Below are positions 1 through 11,001 of a DNA stretch of 50,509 nt, one piece after another. Every line of letters begins with the position of its first letter. Position 1 is the first letter of the stretch. The notes below the pieces were generated by a model that saw only the letters and a list, made by a program, of their open reading frames with translations, was not told the origin of the DNA and did no database searches. Position numbers and translations under genes: made by a program. This DNA comes from Parachlorella kessleri (taxonomy: Eukaryota > Chlorophyta > Trebouxiophyceae > Chlorellales > Chlorellaceae): assembly GCA_001598975.1 (NCBI GenBank), contig BBXU01002350.1, positions 1 through 50,509 of the forward strand, in the 5' to 3' direction.

Positions 1-1577
1 GGGGGTACCGCATCGCGCTTGGGCGCAATGTATACGTGTCGTGTAGGCTGCAGGAGTGGCAAGAGTGCAGATACAGAAGCGGGCCATTAGTGAAGTTGCT
101 GCCACCCCATGCAAACCCTTCGCGCTGCAGCAGCGCTGCCCCTGTGCGGCAGGCTCACAACCCCACCCGCCCCCAGCGCCATGTGCACCCTTTGAAGGCA
201 ACTAAACACCTGGCGGAGTGTGGAGCACACCCACCCCACACGGCAGGGCCGCCTGGGGCTTGCAATCACACCCCCCACCAATTACCACGCCGCCCGCTCT
301 TTGCCAAAACCTACGCACCTGCCCGAGTAGGGCTGCACGTTCACTCCCCACTCCTCAGGGCTCAGCCTGAACGCCTCCAGGGCACGCTGCTTGCACAGCG
401 TCTCAATGCGGTCAATGTTCTCGTTGCCGCCGTAGTAGCGAGCGCCCACCTGCACACAGCAGCAGCAGCGCTCCTCTGGGTTTTTTTCCCAAAACATGGA
501 CAGGCCCCACAAGCCGCTGCATGTGCCGAGAAGTTGCCAAACTAATCTGGGGTTCTCAATAGCCGCCAACTACCTACCTAGTAGAAGGTGGCGCCCACAC
601 CCCTTCAGAGGCCCTGCCCATATTCTCCACCTGCTGTTGTGCATTTCCCGGGCACTCAGACACCCACCAGTCACACCCAGGGCAGGGCAGTGACACCACA
701 CTTTAAAGCCGACGCAGCATGGGCGACTTCAGGCCAAAGCACCTTACAATCGTGCCAGCTGAGCGCTATGCTTGCAAGCAATGGTCCTTGTCGTGAACTG
801 CTGCCTCAAGGAGACAGTAAAGCTGGGCAGTGGCCCGCTGAGTGCCATCCCAGAAGTGCACCAAGATGTAGTCAACAACATGCGCACCTGGCCCTCACTG
901 TACTTGTTAGTCAGGCACGAGCCCAGCACCTCCATCACCGGCTGGGAGGTGAAATTCTCCGAGGCAATCAGCTCAATCCCCTTCCTGCAGACAAGCGCAC
1001 ACCTCCGCGGCTTGACCCAGCAGTACACGTGCTGTTTGTGAGCTGCCCAGCCACCCAGTGGCAGCCCACCAAAGCGAGCTTGCTTTTCAGCATTGCCCAC
1101 AGCTGAGTGGCAGCCCCCAAACATGAGCCCAACTGCAAGCTGAACATGTCTGGCCGAGACTACGTGTCACTAGTTCTCAAGAAGCAGCAGTATACAAGCA
1201 CCACTGCAGCTGGATCCACATGCGCCAATCTATCTAGGCGGCGCGGAGACGCCCGATCCGCGCACCACTGCCTCCGCTTTTCGTCCTCAATGATCCCATG
1301 GAGCTCTGGGTCCACTTCCTGAACGAACAAACAGCGTCCGGCGGCTCAGAACCGGCCAATGACAGGAGCCTTGGCACGCCTGGCCAGTGTCAGTTGGGCA
1401 CAGGCGCGTGCCAGACGACAGCAGCGAAAAAGTTGGTCTTGAAGCAAAAGTTGCTCCCAATTGCAGCACGCTCATGCCTACAAGAGCGCCCCACAATACC
1501 TGCAGGGTCTTCAGCGCCTCAGGATACACGCGCTCCATGGCGCTGCCGTGAGAAAAGCCGTTCTCCGTCCCAACCAT
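1..1577 (-). CDS. SHMT: Serine hydroxymethyltransferase, N-terminal part (gene runs off the left edge)
   Basis: PLP enzyme that interconverts serine and glycine and charges tetrahydrofolate with a one-carbon unit. Exons seen (minus): 1577-1500, 1318-1266, 984-888, 449-319; phases agree at each junction. The spliced reading gives the family N-terminus, [18 protein letters not shown], then [35 protein letters not shown] and [10 protein letters not shown]. The ATG at 1577 sits in a good context (CACCATGG) and leaves only 26 residues before the core, with no long transit peptide, so a cytosolic isoform is inferred. The next expected exon (SPANFAVYT-like) is absent from 1-318, so that stretch is intron and the PLP lysine region lies outside the window. 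Family identity is very secure; compartment is less so. Confidence 0.96.
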
Positions 1578-1851
1578 GGTGACAGCAGCTGCTGGAATGG
1601 CGTGTGGGGTGAGGAGGTCCAAGAGGTTGTTCAAGCACTGTCCTGCTTGGCGCCTGAAGTACCTGGTCAAGCAGAGAATTCAACTTCTCACAATAAACAT
1701 CTAGTATATGCGATATTCCAGTTATAAAATATATAAATCTTAAGCCGGTGTCTGCCGCTCTGCCCCGCATGCATTACTGCATGCACCCGGAAACACAGTT
1801 GTCTCCATAGCAGCGTATGTAGTTCAGAGAGTGGAACCCAGATATTGCATA
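1578..1851. promoter_or_regulatory. Divergent promoter between SHMT and RCL1
   Basis: The two start codons are 274 bp apart and point away from each other. The interval has an AT-rich block at 1723-1737 (TATAAAATATATAAA) that stands out from the GC-rich surroundings and reads as TATA-like on both strands. No gene lies between. A shared bidirectional promoter is inferred; transcription starts cannot be placed. Confidence 0.55.
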
Positions 1852-4800
1852 ATGTTGCGTTTTGCTGGGAGCGAGCACTTCAGGCAGAGACTTGTCTGCT
1901 CAACACTCTCTGGCAAGCCCATCCGCATAGACGACATCAGGTCACATGACCAGAACCCAGGCTTACGAGACTACGAGGCTTCCCTCCTGCGGCTGCTTGA
2001 GAAAGTGACGAACGGCTGTATAATAGAGATTAACGAGACAGGTGACAGCTAAGGGATGGCTCTGTCATGTGGGACCACTTGTTACTCGTGGTAGTGGGCT
2101 TGAGAGCCAGCAGCCGAACTGGCACTGACAGCTAGCTGGCAGGGTGGGCCCGCATCTCATTAGTCAAACGGTGCCGCCTGCTTCTGAGCTGTGGCGAGGA
2201 ACACGAAAGCTGCTGGAGGCAAGGCGGGCTGGCGGGCTGTGTATGAGCCGCGGCGGCTCTGGGCGGCATGATTGCGGTGGTGATTGCCTTTTGAGGTCCG
2301 AGAGCTGTGGTTTCTGCGAACTTGTTGAAGACGGCCCGTGCAACCCCTATGCCTGACTGAGATGTGTGTTAGGCGCGCTGGTGTCTTGCCTGCAGGCACC
2401 AGCCTTCGATACAAGCCGGGGTTCATCTATGGCGGAGCAGCAGTAGAGCATGACTGCGGCACCAGCCGAGCCATCGGCTACTTTTTGGAGCCGCTGGCCT
2501 GCTTGGCCATGTTTGGGAAGAAGGTGCGCAGGAGTGGGGAAGAAACCCTTGTGTCGGGGGCCTGGGCGGGTCTCCGAAAAGTCAGGTTCCCTGCCACAGC
2601 AAGGAGCTGCGCCTGGGAAGGAGAGCTAGCCTTGGGGGCGCTCCATAACGGCTATTGAAGGAAGCATGTGTGTATTTGTCACTTGCTTCAGCGTCGTTGG
2701 TTGTTGTTCAACTCCTGTTGATGAGGTATGTCGCGACATTGCTGGAGGCCTGATGGCGGCCTCCTGCACACGGCTTGGCCAAGGGGCCTGGCACTGCAAT
2801 TGGTGTTTGTTGCCAAGGGAGGGCTAGGTAGCACGTCGAGGATAGCCCACCTAGTCTGAGGTGCCTAAAGCCCCTGCGCCTGCCCTGCTGTTGCAGCCGC
2901 TGTCTATCACATTAAGGGGCATGACCAACGATGGGACAGACTGCGGGGTGGACGTCTGGCGGACGGTGACCTTCCCCTTGCTGCGGCAGCTCACAGAGTT
3001 GGACGACTTTGAGCTGAAGGTGGGTGGCACCTTGTCAATTCTTCCCCATCAAGTAGGCAGTGCCTTCGGCACTGGGCATGGGTCCTGCAGGCTGCCGGCA
3101 GCCATAACACTGGCCAGGAAGCAACTGGCATGCGTATGCTTGAGGACCTCAGGTGCAGCGGGTCAGGCAACATGTGCGGCAGCGGGTGGCCTGCAAGCTC
3201 ATGAGGAAAGGGATGGCGGGGACCCAGTCTGGGGCAGTGGGTAGCTGAGCATGACAGGGGACCCACCGCGGTGTGCCATGCAATGCCTGGGGCCTTTGTT
3301 ATTAACCCTGCCATTCAGGACCGCGAGTCCTCCTTCCTGCCTGCAGATTGTAAAACGGGGCGCACCGCCCGGGGGCGGCGGCGAGGTCTTTGTGCGGATA
3401 CCCAACCTCAAGCAGCTGCCGCCCATCAGCCTCACAGACGAAGGTGAGCCGTACAAATGGTGGTGGTGGTGATGGTGGTGTGGGGGTGGGGTGGGGGGTG
3501 GGGGCACTGTGATGGCGCTGTGCGGGCTGCTGTGCTGGTCTGCAATGTGCGTGCCAGCTGCGGGAGCTGGTGGCGTGTGTGCCGACAGGAGGCCTTGTTG
3601 GGAGGTTACTTGCATTGATGGCAGCTCTGCTGGTGTCCCGCACCATGTTGGCGCATGCAAGAACCGTAGCTAACAGGAAGTTCCAAAAGAGATACCCTTT
3701 TCTTGATGGCTGTCCTAGCATATCCAGGCTATCCGAGGTCCTGCCTGAGTACGTTCTTGCACATGCAGGCATGGTGAAGCGCGTGCGTGGGGTGGCATAT
3801 AGCATGCGGGTGTCCCCGCAGAACACCAACCGCATGGTTGACGGGGCCAGGGGCGTGCTCAACCAGGCAAGTTGCGGCTCACTTATCTCAGATTGCACCC
3901 GAACCTGGGGCACAGCTGCTGGCTCAGCTGCTGGTGAGCCTGCCTGCCGGAGGGCGGTATGTTTGCTGACACGTCATAGTGGGTCGCGCTGCAACAGCGC
4001 ATCTTGCAGTGTTAGCACCCGTTCCCATCTCTGGCGGCCATCGCTCACCTTTTATCCTGGTGTTCATGGGCTTTGGGGGGCCCTGCCTTATTATAAAGGG
4101 CCGGCAGCAATAGCACCGCTCCCAGCAGGAACAGATGTTGGCTTGCTGGGCACCTGTGCTGTCCTTGAGGGTGATTCCACGCTGCCTCCTTGCAGCTATT
4201 AGCTGATGTGTACATCTTTACAGACCACATGACAGGCCCTCAGGCGGGGGCCTCACCTGGGTACGGCATTACATTGGTTGCGGAGACCACCTCGGGCCGG
4301 CTATTAGCGGCCGAGGCCTCGGCGGCGGCAGCAGCAGCACACCCTAGCGAGCAGGTGGGTTTGACTCCCGATGTAAAACATGTGCAGACGCCACCAGGCG
4401 ACTGGAATGGCAGGAGGTGCAGAGGCATGATATGCTCTTACTGCGTTTTTTTGTTGCGCGTGTGTGTGTGTGTGGGGGGGGGGGGCCTGCATATGGGTAC
4501 CTGTACCTCGGTGCGCTGTTCGTTGCTAGGACAGGACACGATTACCCTAGTTCAAGGTACTTAGCTGGGCTTGCGTGCAGGGGCGAGACGATGGGGACAG
4601 CATAGTGCCGGAGGACATTGGCAAGCGCTGCGCCCTTGCATTGCTGGAGGAAATTGAGCGAGGCGGGGTGGTGGACAGCTGCCACCAGGCGAGTCAACCG
4701 GCGCATGTGGTGGGGTGGAGTCACGCCGGTGTTCTACTCTCGAGTGCCAATGCAACTGAAGCCTTGTAGTGGGCGGTTCAGGACTGACGGCAAGCCCTCA

Positions 4801-5677
4801 TTGGCTCTCCCCTGGCAGGTTTGAAGCAGATGGCCGGAGGTGGATTAGGGCAACTTAGGGTGGCAGCTTGTATCTCCTGTTCTATGGCAGGCTGGAAAAG
4901 GAGGGGTAGCACTTCATGTCTGCTGAGGCCACAGGCCAGTGATTAAGGCAGTGGACCTAATGAGTGGATTCATAGCAGCCGGTATGGACGCTCGTGGTCT
5001 GATGACTAGCTCACCCACCCTGTGCTGGTGTGTGCAGGGCCTCGTGCTGCTGCTGTGTGCCCTGGGGCCTGAGGAGATCAATGAAGTGCGGTTAGGGCCC
5101 CTGACACCCTATGCAGGTAGGTCTGTTTGCGGTGGCGGCATTTGCTGCGAGCCGGATTGGATAGCGATAGTGAATGTCAGGGTGGTTGCAAGTATGGTTT
5201 TATCATGGGGCTAAGCGCGCCTGGCCCTTAGAAGGCTGCTGTCGCTGGCTGGTCCTTCGTGCCAGCAATGTGCCAGTCTGAGGCTTCCATCTGGTGATGG
5301 CGGCAGGCAATGCGATCTGTCAGGATCATCCAAAGATGTCCTGGTGTGGCGGGGGGCCTGTGTGCAAGGCATTCCCTTAGTGGTAGACGAGGTGTAGAGC
5401 CGCTGAATTTGACATGCCGGCAACGCCACGCAACATAGCAAGGTTCGTGTGTTTGGCGCCGAAACATGCCAGGCCAAGACTCGAGGTCGATCTTTCGACA
5501 ACCGCTTCTCCTCACCTGCTGCCCCCTGCTGTGCTGTCCTGTGCAGTGCGGACGCTGCGGCACGTGCGAGACTTCTTTGGGGTGACCTTCAATGTGCGGC
5601 CGGAGCGGGAGAGCCAGACCATCTTCCTATCCTGCATCGGCGCTGCCATAAGGAACATGTCCAAGAGGATACAGTAG
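1852..5677 (+). CDS. RCL1: RNA 3'-terminal phosphate cyclase-like protein RCL1 (18S rRNA processing)
   Basis: Nucleolar small-subunit processome factor that works with BMS1 in early 18S pre-rRNA cleavage; related to RNA 3'-phosphate cyclase but not known to cyclise. Exons: 1852-2041, 2396-2523, 2897-3019, 3347-3443, 3769-3866, 4196-4354, 4581-4688, 5038-5116, 5547-5677. They join in phase to about 370 aa, the usual length. Diagnostic stretches: FRQRLVCSTLSG, NPGLRDYEAS, GFIYGGAAVEHDCG, the RCL1-type PPGGGGEV at about residues 154-161, RVRGVAYSMRVSP, VYIFTDHMTG, LVAETTSGRLLAAE, VPEDIGKRCALALLEEI, RLGPLTPYA, SCIGAAIRNMSK. The start is the ATG at 1852; the frame stays open upstream without another ATG. 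Introns 5 and 7 have GC donors (CAG|GCAAGT, CAG|GCGAGT), forced by frame. An Ala run after TSGRLLAAE is the only odd insertion. Confidence 0.97.
3459..3505 (+). repeat. GGT/G-run low-complexity tract in RCL1 intron 4
   Basis: A (GGT)n tract passes into repeated G runs (GTGGGGGTGGGGTGGGGGG) within intron 4, 16 bases after the splice donor. The sense-strand RNA could form a G-quadruplex. Confidence 0.8.
4461..4485 (+). repeat. Compound (TG)n-poly(G) microsatellite in RCL1 intron 6
   Basis: TG repeats at 4461-4473 run directly into 12 G residues. A similar (TG)n plus poly(G) array is found at 31213-31240. Confidence 0.85.
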
Positions 5678-6163
5678 CTGGTGCCGCTTTTGTCATGTTA
5701 GCTTGTCCCGTGCTGAGCTGGCACCCTCGGCTGGTGGGAGTTGATAGTTTTTTTAATGGCGAGTGCTTGACCTGCACGAAGCAGGAAGGCCGCCTGCGGC
5801 AGTGGTGTTTAACCACGTGCCTGCCTGCTGGCCTGATGTACCATAGGTGGAGCAAAGTCAGCCGTCAGCAAAGAGCCTCAAGGGTCCTACACAATGCTGC
5901 GGACACACACGACCTGTGATAACATCCTTCTTTTCCGTCAACCACGTATACAGATGGGTAAAACCTCGCTTGCAATGGGGTCATATGACCATGCATGGGT
6001 CCTTCATGCACAGCGTCCCGCCAAGCCAAGCCATGATCATAGGGTATAGAACCCTAGTGCAAACAATGTGTGCAAAGGTGACTGCCAAGCTGGCTCCCAA
6101 GATCCGAGGTTGAACTTACCAGGCGGCCACACCAAACTGCCCACGGTAGCCATTCTGACGAAC
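5678..6163. other. Intergenic region between RCL1 and the first F-box/LRR gene
   Basis: Holds the RCL1 3' UTR and the upstream region of the next gene. I found no TGTAA on the plus strand and no reading frame with family resemblance. An additional 5' exon of the F-box gene is possible, since the frame before the chosen ATG is open for some distance. Confidence 0.5.
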
Positions 6164-8248
6164 ATGCCCATGGACCTGCCGCCGCAAGCCTTCGAGACCC
6201 TTTTTGAGCTGTTAGAGCCCGAGGACAGGTAGCTACGTAGTGGGGTATACTTCAGGGTTATGCCCCGTCGTGCTGCCAAGCCTGTCAGCAACTAGAACGG
6301 TGCGGTCAGGACAATACAACCCGAGCCTTAGGTTTTTCTGCTTGTTCTGCAGGGTGGCTTTAGCCTGCTGCTCCAAGAAGGTGCACCAGCTGTGTGCAAC
6401 CGTCAGCTCAGCGCTTTGGCGAGAAGTGGAGGTTTATGTGCCTGCGGACAAGGCAGTGGACCTGGCACAGTGGCTGAAAACGAAGCAAAGCAGTGTGCAG
6501 CAGCTGTCAGTGGCGATCACAGAGATGGCAGACGGCTACTGTGCAATGTTCACGGTCAAACGTTGGCTGGCCGAGTTGTCAGCCTCCTGTGCCAGCAGCC
6601 ACATGACCTCCCTCAAGCTCAGCGCTTTGGAGGCGGTCGATCATGAGGGTTGGGATGCTGAGGAGGTGCCGGGCACCGCTCTCGTGTTGCCACAGCTACA
6701 AGAGCTGTCTCTCAGCTCCAACCGCTACTGCCCACTGAACATCATCCCTGGCTTCACCCAGCTTACTGCCCTCACCAGACTGGAAATCTTAGGCAACTGC
6801 CACCTGGCAGGAGCCCTGCGGCTGCCACCTGGCCTCCGCCACCTGGCCTACCCTCAGGAGGTCGGTGTCGGGCCCTTCGGCTGGGACTGCGGCCTAAAGG
6901 CGGCGGCCGGCCTCCGCTCGCTGCATGTGCACTGCCTGTGGGTGAGGTGCATGGAAGACTGGGCGGAGGACCATGGCTTCAGCGACGTGGCAGAGTTGCA
7001 TGTGAGGATTCTGGGCGAGATGCTCCCTCAGCTGGAGGAGTTGGGCATTGACTTGAGCGGCGTGGCGGAGGCGGGCAGGCGCTTGGACCTGGCAGGCGCT
7101 GTGGCGCTGCGCAACCTGCGCAGGCTGCGGCTGGCAGCCATGCGCCCTGCCCATGCCGGATTTCTGAAGGGCCTTTCAGCATTGACAGGCCTCAGCTTGC
7201 GCAAGTGCCAGCAGCTGCCGGGCTTGCCACCCAATCTCTCCCAGCTGTCAGCCCTGCAGGAGCTGTCTGTTGAACACTACGACAGCGTGGCCAGCCTCAC
7301 AGCCCTGGAGCCCCTGGGCCAGCTCTCAAGCCTGTCTCTCAAGTCCTGCAACCTGGAGACTGTGGATCTGCAGGAGCTGCAACGTTTGACGAGCCTCAAG
7401 GTGCGCTGACAACGGTGTGAAAGACTAGGTGCCAATTGCGACAAGCCTTCCCCAATATCGCTGTACCCGCATCGAGCATACCTTGCTGCTATGATGCATG
7501 AAGCGGCAAGCACTTAGGAAGTCATGGTGGCCAGTAAGTGGGCTACTTCAGTCATAATCCGTTCAGCGCACAACGTCCTACCTCAGAAGCCATGGACGTT
7601 GCAGGCTGGCCCAAGCTGCCTGCTTTGGTGCAGGTCATGGACATCACCCACTCCAAGCTACCCGCCCTGGCCCTGACGGGTGAGAGTCTCTCCATGGCCA
7701 CCCGACTGACTCAGCTCGGTCTGGATGTCAGCCAAGCTGCCGGCCTGGCAGCCACACTGCCTTTGCTGGCGGGGCTCACAAGGCTGGATCTCCAGATGTG
7801 CGGCCCCACTGGAGGCCAGGTGGAGGAAGATGAGTTGGCAGCCATAACAGGTGGCCCTCATGCAGCTCCACCACAGGCCACAGATGCCGCAGGCACCCAG
7901 TCACCTGGCAGCTCTGGTTATGACAATTCGAGTGATGACAGCAGGTCTGATGAGGATGAGGAAGGCTACTCGGAGAGGCGCCACCTCCGCCGGCAGCGTC
8001 TCCGCTTGCAGCGTCGCCGCCGGTGCCCCCACACCAGAGTGCTGCCTAGTCCTAGGCTGTTTCCCAAGGCAGCGACCCTGCTTGGGCAGGTCGTGGAGGC
8101 TGCCCTCCATATGCCAGCGCTGCGGCAGATGTGTGTGCACTGCAACAAGGCAGCACAGGGCGGGCTGGACTGGCTGTACTGCAGCCAGCAGCTGCTCAAG
8201 GTAGGGAAGGCACGCAAGATTGAGCTAGTCTTCAAAACTGGGTCCTAA
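6164..8248 (+). CDS. F-box/leucine-rich-repeat protein 1
   Basis: Probable substrate-recognition subunit of an SCF-type E3 ubiquitin ligase. Exons: 6164-6228, 6353-7400, 7634-8248, all in phase. The join of exons 1 and 2 rebuilds an F-box: LPPQAFETLFELLEPEDRVA, then ACCSKKVHQLCATVSSALW. About ten leucine-rich repeats follow (for example LPQLQELSLSSNRY, LTALTRLEILGNCH, LSALTGLSLRKCQQLPGLPP), continuing into exon 3 (ATRLTQLGLDVSQA, LAGLTRLDLQ). Exon 3 adds an acidic Ser/Asp/Glu insert (SSDDSRSDEDEEGYSE) and a basic Arg-rich patch before a last repeat-like piece. The start at 6164 (MPMD) is chosen by fit to the F-box. An AAG|GTAGGG donor-like site near 8200 leaves open an alternative C-terminus. 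Partner and substrate unknown. Confidence 0.78.
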
Positions 8249-9318
8249 ACCTGCGAGGCTCCACAGTAATACTGGTCACCCGTAATTTGTCCTGGCGAAT
8301 GCTTTGATGCTTTGAAAGAGTATGGGGCATGTGCGCCATAGGCACCTGGTACTGCCCTTGGTGCTTGGTATCAGCCCACATTCACCTGTTTGGGCAAGGG
8401 GGATGGACGGGGCGAACCATAGTGGTCGAGCCTTGCCTGGTCATGTCAACCAAGCTAGAAGGGGCTCAAGGGACATATGTTGCGACAGCAAGCCTTGGAT
8501 ACTCCATTATGCAGCTGAGTGGTGTACTGCATAAAAAAGCTAGTGTCGTTGCCTGAGATGGCTCGATAGAGGCGGTTAGCCGAATCGTTTGCTAAGCATG
8601 AGTTGCCAAGTATAAGTGCCATGTGGTTCCGACGGCAGGGCACATCACCAATGGGGAGCACTGCCGCAGCAGCTGCTGGTCGTCTTGAGTGCTGGTTCAA
8701 CCTGTTGCCAGGTTCTGTCTGGAGGTGGTTGCTAGAGACTGGCCTTCATTCAAGCATGACAACATGAGCATATTGGATCAGCGAAAAGCTGCGCCCCTTG
8801 TATACTATCTGCAGGCTGACTTCCAATGTACTGAAGTGCGTTGGTGTCCTGTCAAACATTTGGCTGCCACTGTGTCGTTGTTGGGCGTCTTCATAGTCAG
8901 TCAGACTTGCCGCTGGCGTCCCACCTGCTTTGGTAGGCTTTACATCGCCTGCCTGACTTCAGAAAGCAAGTCCCGCTGTTCGTTTAAGATGACACCAAAG
9001 ACCTCATGCTGCTTTGCAGCGAAGATTTGTCCTACACGTGGTCATGCATGAGCCTTGTGCACTGCTGGTGGCAACGGAGGCAACCGCCCCGGCGGACTTA
9101 GTCACCAAAGCGCAGCCAGAAACAGGTGCTGCTGGCACGGTGGCACACAAACTGCTGCACCTACTAATGTCTGAAGCTGGATGTCTCGCCAAGGTCCGCG
9201 CCCTGGCGCCTGGTGACTACGCTTAGCTAATCATGTATTTACTCCTACTAGCTATTCTGGCCTGGTTAAATCACTCACACCATCACTAAACGCCTTTGCT
9301 TGCTGCCAGGAACAAGTG
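8249..9318. other. Gap between the two F-box/LRR genes
   Basis: About 1.07 kb, less GC-rich than the flanking exons. No frame here resembles a known family or shows steady coding bias. A short open frame at about 9047-9226 (ATEATAPADLVTKAQPE) ends just before the second F-box gene, but has no start or splice support. TGTAA was not found after the first gene. Confidence 0.45.
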
Positions 9319-10915
9319 ATGTCAAGACCATCTGTACTAGCTCTTGATGACGCGCTGCTGGACGGTGTGATTGGCAAGCTCGCTCGCCTTGATGGCCTGA
9401 AGAAAGCAGTCCGGGGCCTGTGCCTCGTGAACAGGCGCTTCGCAGCTCTCCTCAAGCAGCCGCTGGCAGCCTGGCAGTCAGTGTCCCTGCTGGACACAGG
9501 AACTGTAGGCCTGTCGGAGGCAGGGATGTCGTGCTTCAACCTGTGGCTGGCCCGGGTCGCGCGTGGAGTTGTACGGCTAAGAGTCCACACCTCCGAGGAT
9601 GCCCCACCCTGGCATCGGCTGAAGTTGGGGACCTTTTTCAAGCAAGCACGGCGGCTGAAGGTGAGGTGAGGGAGTCACAAGGCATCGACCCACAGGCCTC
9701 TATCTGCCCTCAAAGCCAGGGGCCACCAAGCCATGCCCCATCATTTCCTCTCCCATGTTTCCCCTCCATCCCGCGCTTCAAGCGCCGCATATTACACTGG
9801 CCGCCGCAAACACCTGATCCCTGCTGCAGGGGCTGGAGGTGCGAGGGATGGATCTTCTGCCAGCGGATCTAGCCTTGCTCGGCTTGCTTACCTCTCTAAC
9901 AGCTCTCATGTGCGAATGCCAGCTGTCAGATGGCACCCACCCGCTCAGCAGCTTGGACAGACTGACGCAGCTCCGCCACCTCCATCTCACTGCTCACAAC
10001 GCCCCTAGGGGGCAAGAGCTGCCCTGCAGCCTCTCAACACTCTCTTGCCTGGAGGACCTAACTCTGTGTGTAAAGAGAAAGGACATCCGCGGCGGTTCCC
10101 AGAGCCTGCATCTGCGCCTGCCTCAGGCCTGGTGCCGTGCAGCAACCAGGGTGACCAGCTTGCACCTGCACTCTGTTGACCTGCCACAGCTTGAACATGG
10201 ATGCAGCAAGGGCAGCATCTTTGCCAGCTTGAAGGAGCTGCAGCTGCACTCTCGCGTTGCCCACATCACTGGAACAAACCTAAGCAGCTGCGCTATGCTT
10301 GAGGCACTCAGGCTGACAGGCGGCCTCAGCAGCGCAGACTATGCTGCACTAGCCACCCTGCCACAGCTGCAGAGGCTCACCCTCTTCCACTGCTGGAACC
10401 ATTGGAAACAAGCTTTTGGCGGTGACGGGGAGGAGCTCAGCTCCCTCACGTCCCTCACCTCTCTGTGTCTTGATAGTAGCCCAATCAACACTGCTGTCAC
10501 CAAGCTGCCCGCCCTGCGGGAGCTACAGATCACCATGCCAAGTAATGGCGGCTTGGGTGCACAGCCCGGCTGGCCGCTGCAACGAGGCCAGTGGTTTCAC
10601 AACTTGGAGGTTTTGCACATTACAGACGCAAACCTTGGCAGCATCGGGGGACCACTGCAGCAGGCCTCGCGGCTTCACACCCTGGTGGTAGAGCGATGCC
10701 CGTGGGTGCAGTTTACGAAGGATGACCTGGTGCTGCTTTTACAGCTGCCGTTGGAGCGGGTGGTGCTAGACAAGCGCTCCTTCTGTTGCATGGGTGAAGT
10801 CCCAGTCCCGCTGTGGGATGCAGACTCGTTGTTGGTAGCTAAGGAACTGGAGAAGGCTCTTTCGAGGCGTGGGTGCGGTGGATGTTTCAGTATTTGCACC
10901 AGGGACTGCTGGTAA
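9319..10915 (+). CDS. F-box-like/leucine-rich-repeat protein 2
   Basis: Second LRR gene of the same architecture. Exons 9319-9660 and 9830-10915 join in phase (QARRLK then GLEVRGMDLLP) into about 475 aa. The N-terminus resembles an F-box: LALDDALLDGVIGKL, then CLVNRRFAALLKQPLAAW. LRRs follow (LTSLTALMCECQLSDG, LTQLRHLHLTAHN, ATRVTSLHLHSVDLPQ, LPQLQRLTLFHCWN, FHNLEVLHITDANL). An E3-adaptor role is inferred from architecture only. The reading frame opens upstream at a GTG; the ATG at 9319 is the first Met. The protein ends in ...CTRDCW with its TAA inside a sequence that also reads as a splice donor (CTG|GTAAGTATT) and belongs to a dispersed repeat, so the C-terminus may have been set by repeat insertion, or the transcript may splice onward. 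Confidence 0.74.
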
Positions 10916-11001
10916 GTATTAGCATGGGTGGCAGGTTGTGGAAACAGGGAGTAGAGCTGGGCTGGACTGGACTGGCAGGGCTGGATACAGGATGCAGAAT
11001 G
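10912..11001 (+). repeat. Dispersed short repeat, copy A
   Basis: Matches the 26-kb copies through GTAAGTNTTAG, GCATGGGTGGCAGGT, AACAGGGAGTAGAG, CTGGACTGGACTGGCA and GGATGCAGAATG-like blocks with a few changes. Its left end carries the stop codon of the second F-box/LRR gene. Confidence 0.75.

Noticed and set aside
36..545. Plus-strand open frame of 169 codons at the left edge
   Set aside because: It overlaps, on the opposite strand, the SHMT exon at 449-319, whose family match is unmistakable; its own composition has no protein-like pattern.
1831..1851. GTG at 1831 as RCL1 start
   Set aside because: Nuclear genes of algae start at ATG; the ATG at 1852 gives the family-typical short N-terminus before the FRQRLV segment.
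9830..10915. F-box/LRR gene 2 continuing by splicing past its TAA via the CTG|GTAAGT donor into later exons
   Set aside because: The donor is strong, but I found no downstream exon in phase before MED27, which starts cleanly at 11556. Kept as a remark, not as the model.
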